Of a stretch of DNA of 25,018 bases, positions 24,735 through 25,018 are shown in pieces. The notes beneath the pieces are model-generated. The model saw only the letters and a list, made by a program, of their open reading frames with translations. It was not told where the DNA came from and did not search any database. Positions within the stretch are counted from its first letter, which is position 1. Each line of letters starts with the position of its first letter. This DNA comes from Euryarchaeota archaeon UBA346 (GTDB taxonomy: Archaea; Thermoplasmatota; E2; DHVEG-1), in NCBI GenBank assembly GCA_002496355.1, contig DAJP01000093.1, positions 40,449-65,466 on the forward strand. Direction: 5' to 3'. The position numbers and the translations under genes were made by a program.

Positions 24735-25018
24735 ATGGAAAAAAAGGAAGACTGGAAACTCACCGAAGGATCACGCTATAAGATCATCTCCATCGGCGGC
24801 CGCGACAGCTCCCTGGAAACCGAAGGAGTGTTCCGAGGGTATGCCACGATAGGCATCGAAGAAGCAGGCCTTGTCATTGAACTCTCCACGGAACCTAAGG
24901 AAGTAACTGAAAAAATCCGTATCGTCCCGTTACATGCGATCTTGGCCATTGATGTCCTTGACGTAAAACCCCATGAAGGAAAAGATGAGGAAAAAGAACC
25001 AAGTGGGCATTATTACGG
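24735..25018 (+). CDS. Conserved archaeal hypothetical protein, partial (runs off window)
   Basis: ATG at 24735, four bases after the regulator's stop, opens a frame that continues to the window edge (95 residues shown). The sequence looks like a small beta-rich protein: RYKIISIGGRDSSLETEGVF, then a GYATIGIEE turn, then RIVPLHAILAIDVLDV, followed by an acidic Glu/Lys/Asp tail. I recall similar short uncharacterised archaeal proteins with GGRDxxLxTxGxxxGY and PxHxIxAIDxL patterns. Tight spacing implies an operon with the winged-helix regulator. Its function is unknown, and a small beta-barrel or Sm-like fold is only a guess. Confidence 0.7.
   Translation, partial: MEKKEDWKLTEGSRYKIISIGGRDSSLETEGVFRGYATIGIEEAGLVIELSTEPKEVTEKIRIVPLHAILAIDVLDVKPHEGKDEEKEPSGHYY

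Noticed and set aside
1..25018. tRNA genes, CRISPR arrays, insertion sequences or prophage
   Set aside because: The gaps between genes are short and contain no cloverleaf pattern, regularly spaced repeats, transposase or terminal inverted repeats.

Overview
The window looks like a chromosomal housekeeping stretch from an archaeon. Supporting points are AT-rich TATA-like elements about 25 bases upstream of starts, some apparently leaderless starts, two UbiA-type prenyltransferases, an archaeal SbcD/Mre11-related phosphoesterase and a short archaeal-type threonine synthase. A secreted S8 protease ends in a PKD plus beta-sandwich tail of a kind I associate with Thermoplasmatota surface proteins. 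The assignment to Thermoplasmatota is inference from gene style only. I see no rRNA, tRNA, CRISPR array, insertion sequence or prophage.

Layout. Bases 1-2924 (+) hold the end of a membrane protein, a metallophosphoesterase, a 58-residue membrane ORF and CTP synthase. Bases 2931-5028 hold two divergent UbiA-family genes. Bases 5040-7243 (-) encode the two subunits of an NfnAB-type ferredoxin/NAD(P)H oxidoreductase. A second metallophosphoesterase (7382-8239, +) converges on the most unusual part, a minus-strand block at 8236-15878. In transcription order this block is a glutamate dehydrogenase, a protein with receiver-like domains plus a PEP-synthase-type ATP-grasp domain, and a GAF plus ATP-grasp plus nucleotidyltransferase protein. 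Bases 16155-18533 hold a His-rich small protein, a GNAT acetyltransferase and a second, NADP-type glutamate dehydrogenase. Bases 18665-22593 (-) hold threonine synthase and the secreted protease, separated by a clear hairpin-plus-U-tract terminator. Bases 22844-25018 (+) hold glutamine synthetase, a winged-helix regulator and the start of a conserved small protein.

How the genes fit together. Nitrogen assimilation is over-represented: two glutamate dehydrogenases of different subfamilies, glutamine synthetase, glutamine-dependent CTP synthase, and an Nfn complex that could balance NADPH against ferredoxin. The two large ATP-grasp proteins lack the phosphohistidine swivel and PEP-binding TIM-barrel domains of true PEP synthase. 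Instead they share a C-terminal module with a GPGRWGS motif and a G[ST]HFF motif, and they carry sensory domains. I read them as a regulatory phosphotransfer or nucleotidyl-transfer pair linked to glutamate dehydrogenase. This is the best candidate for an undescribed system here, though its biochemical activity cannot be told from sequence alone.
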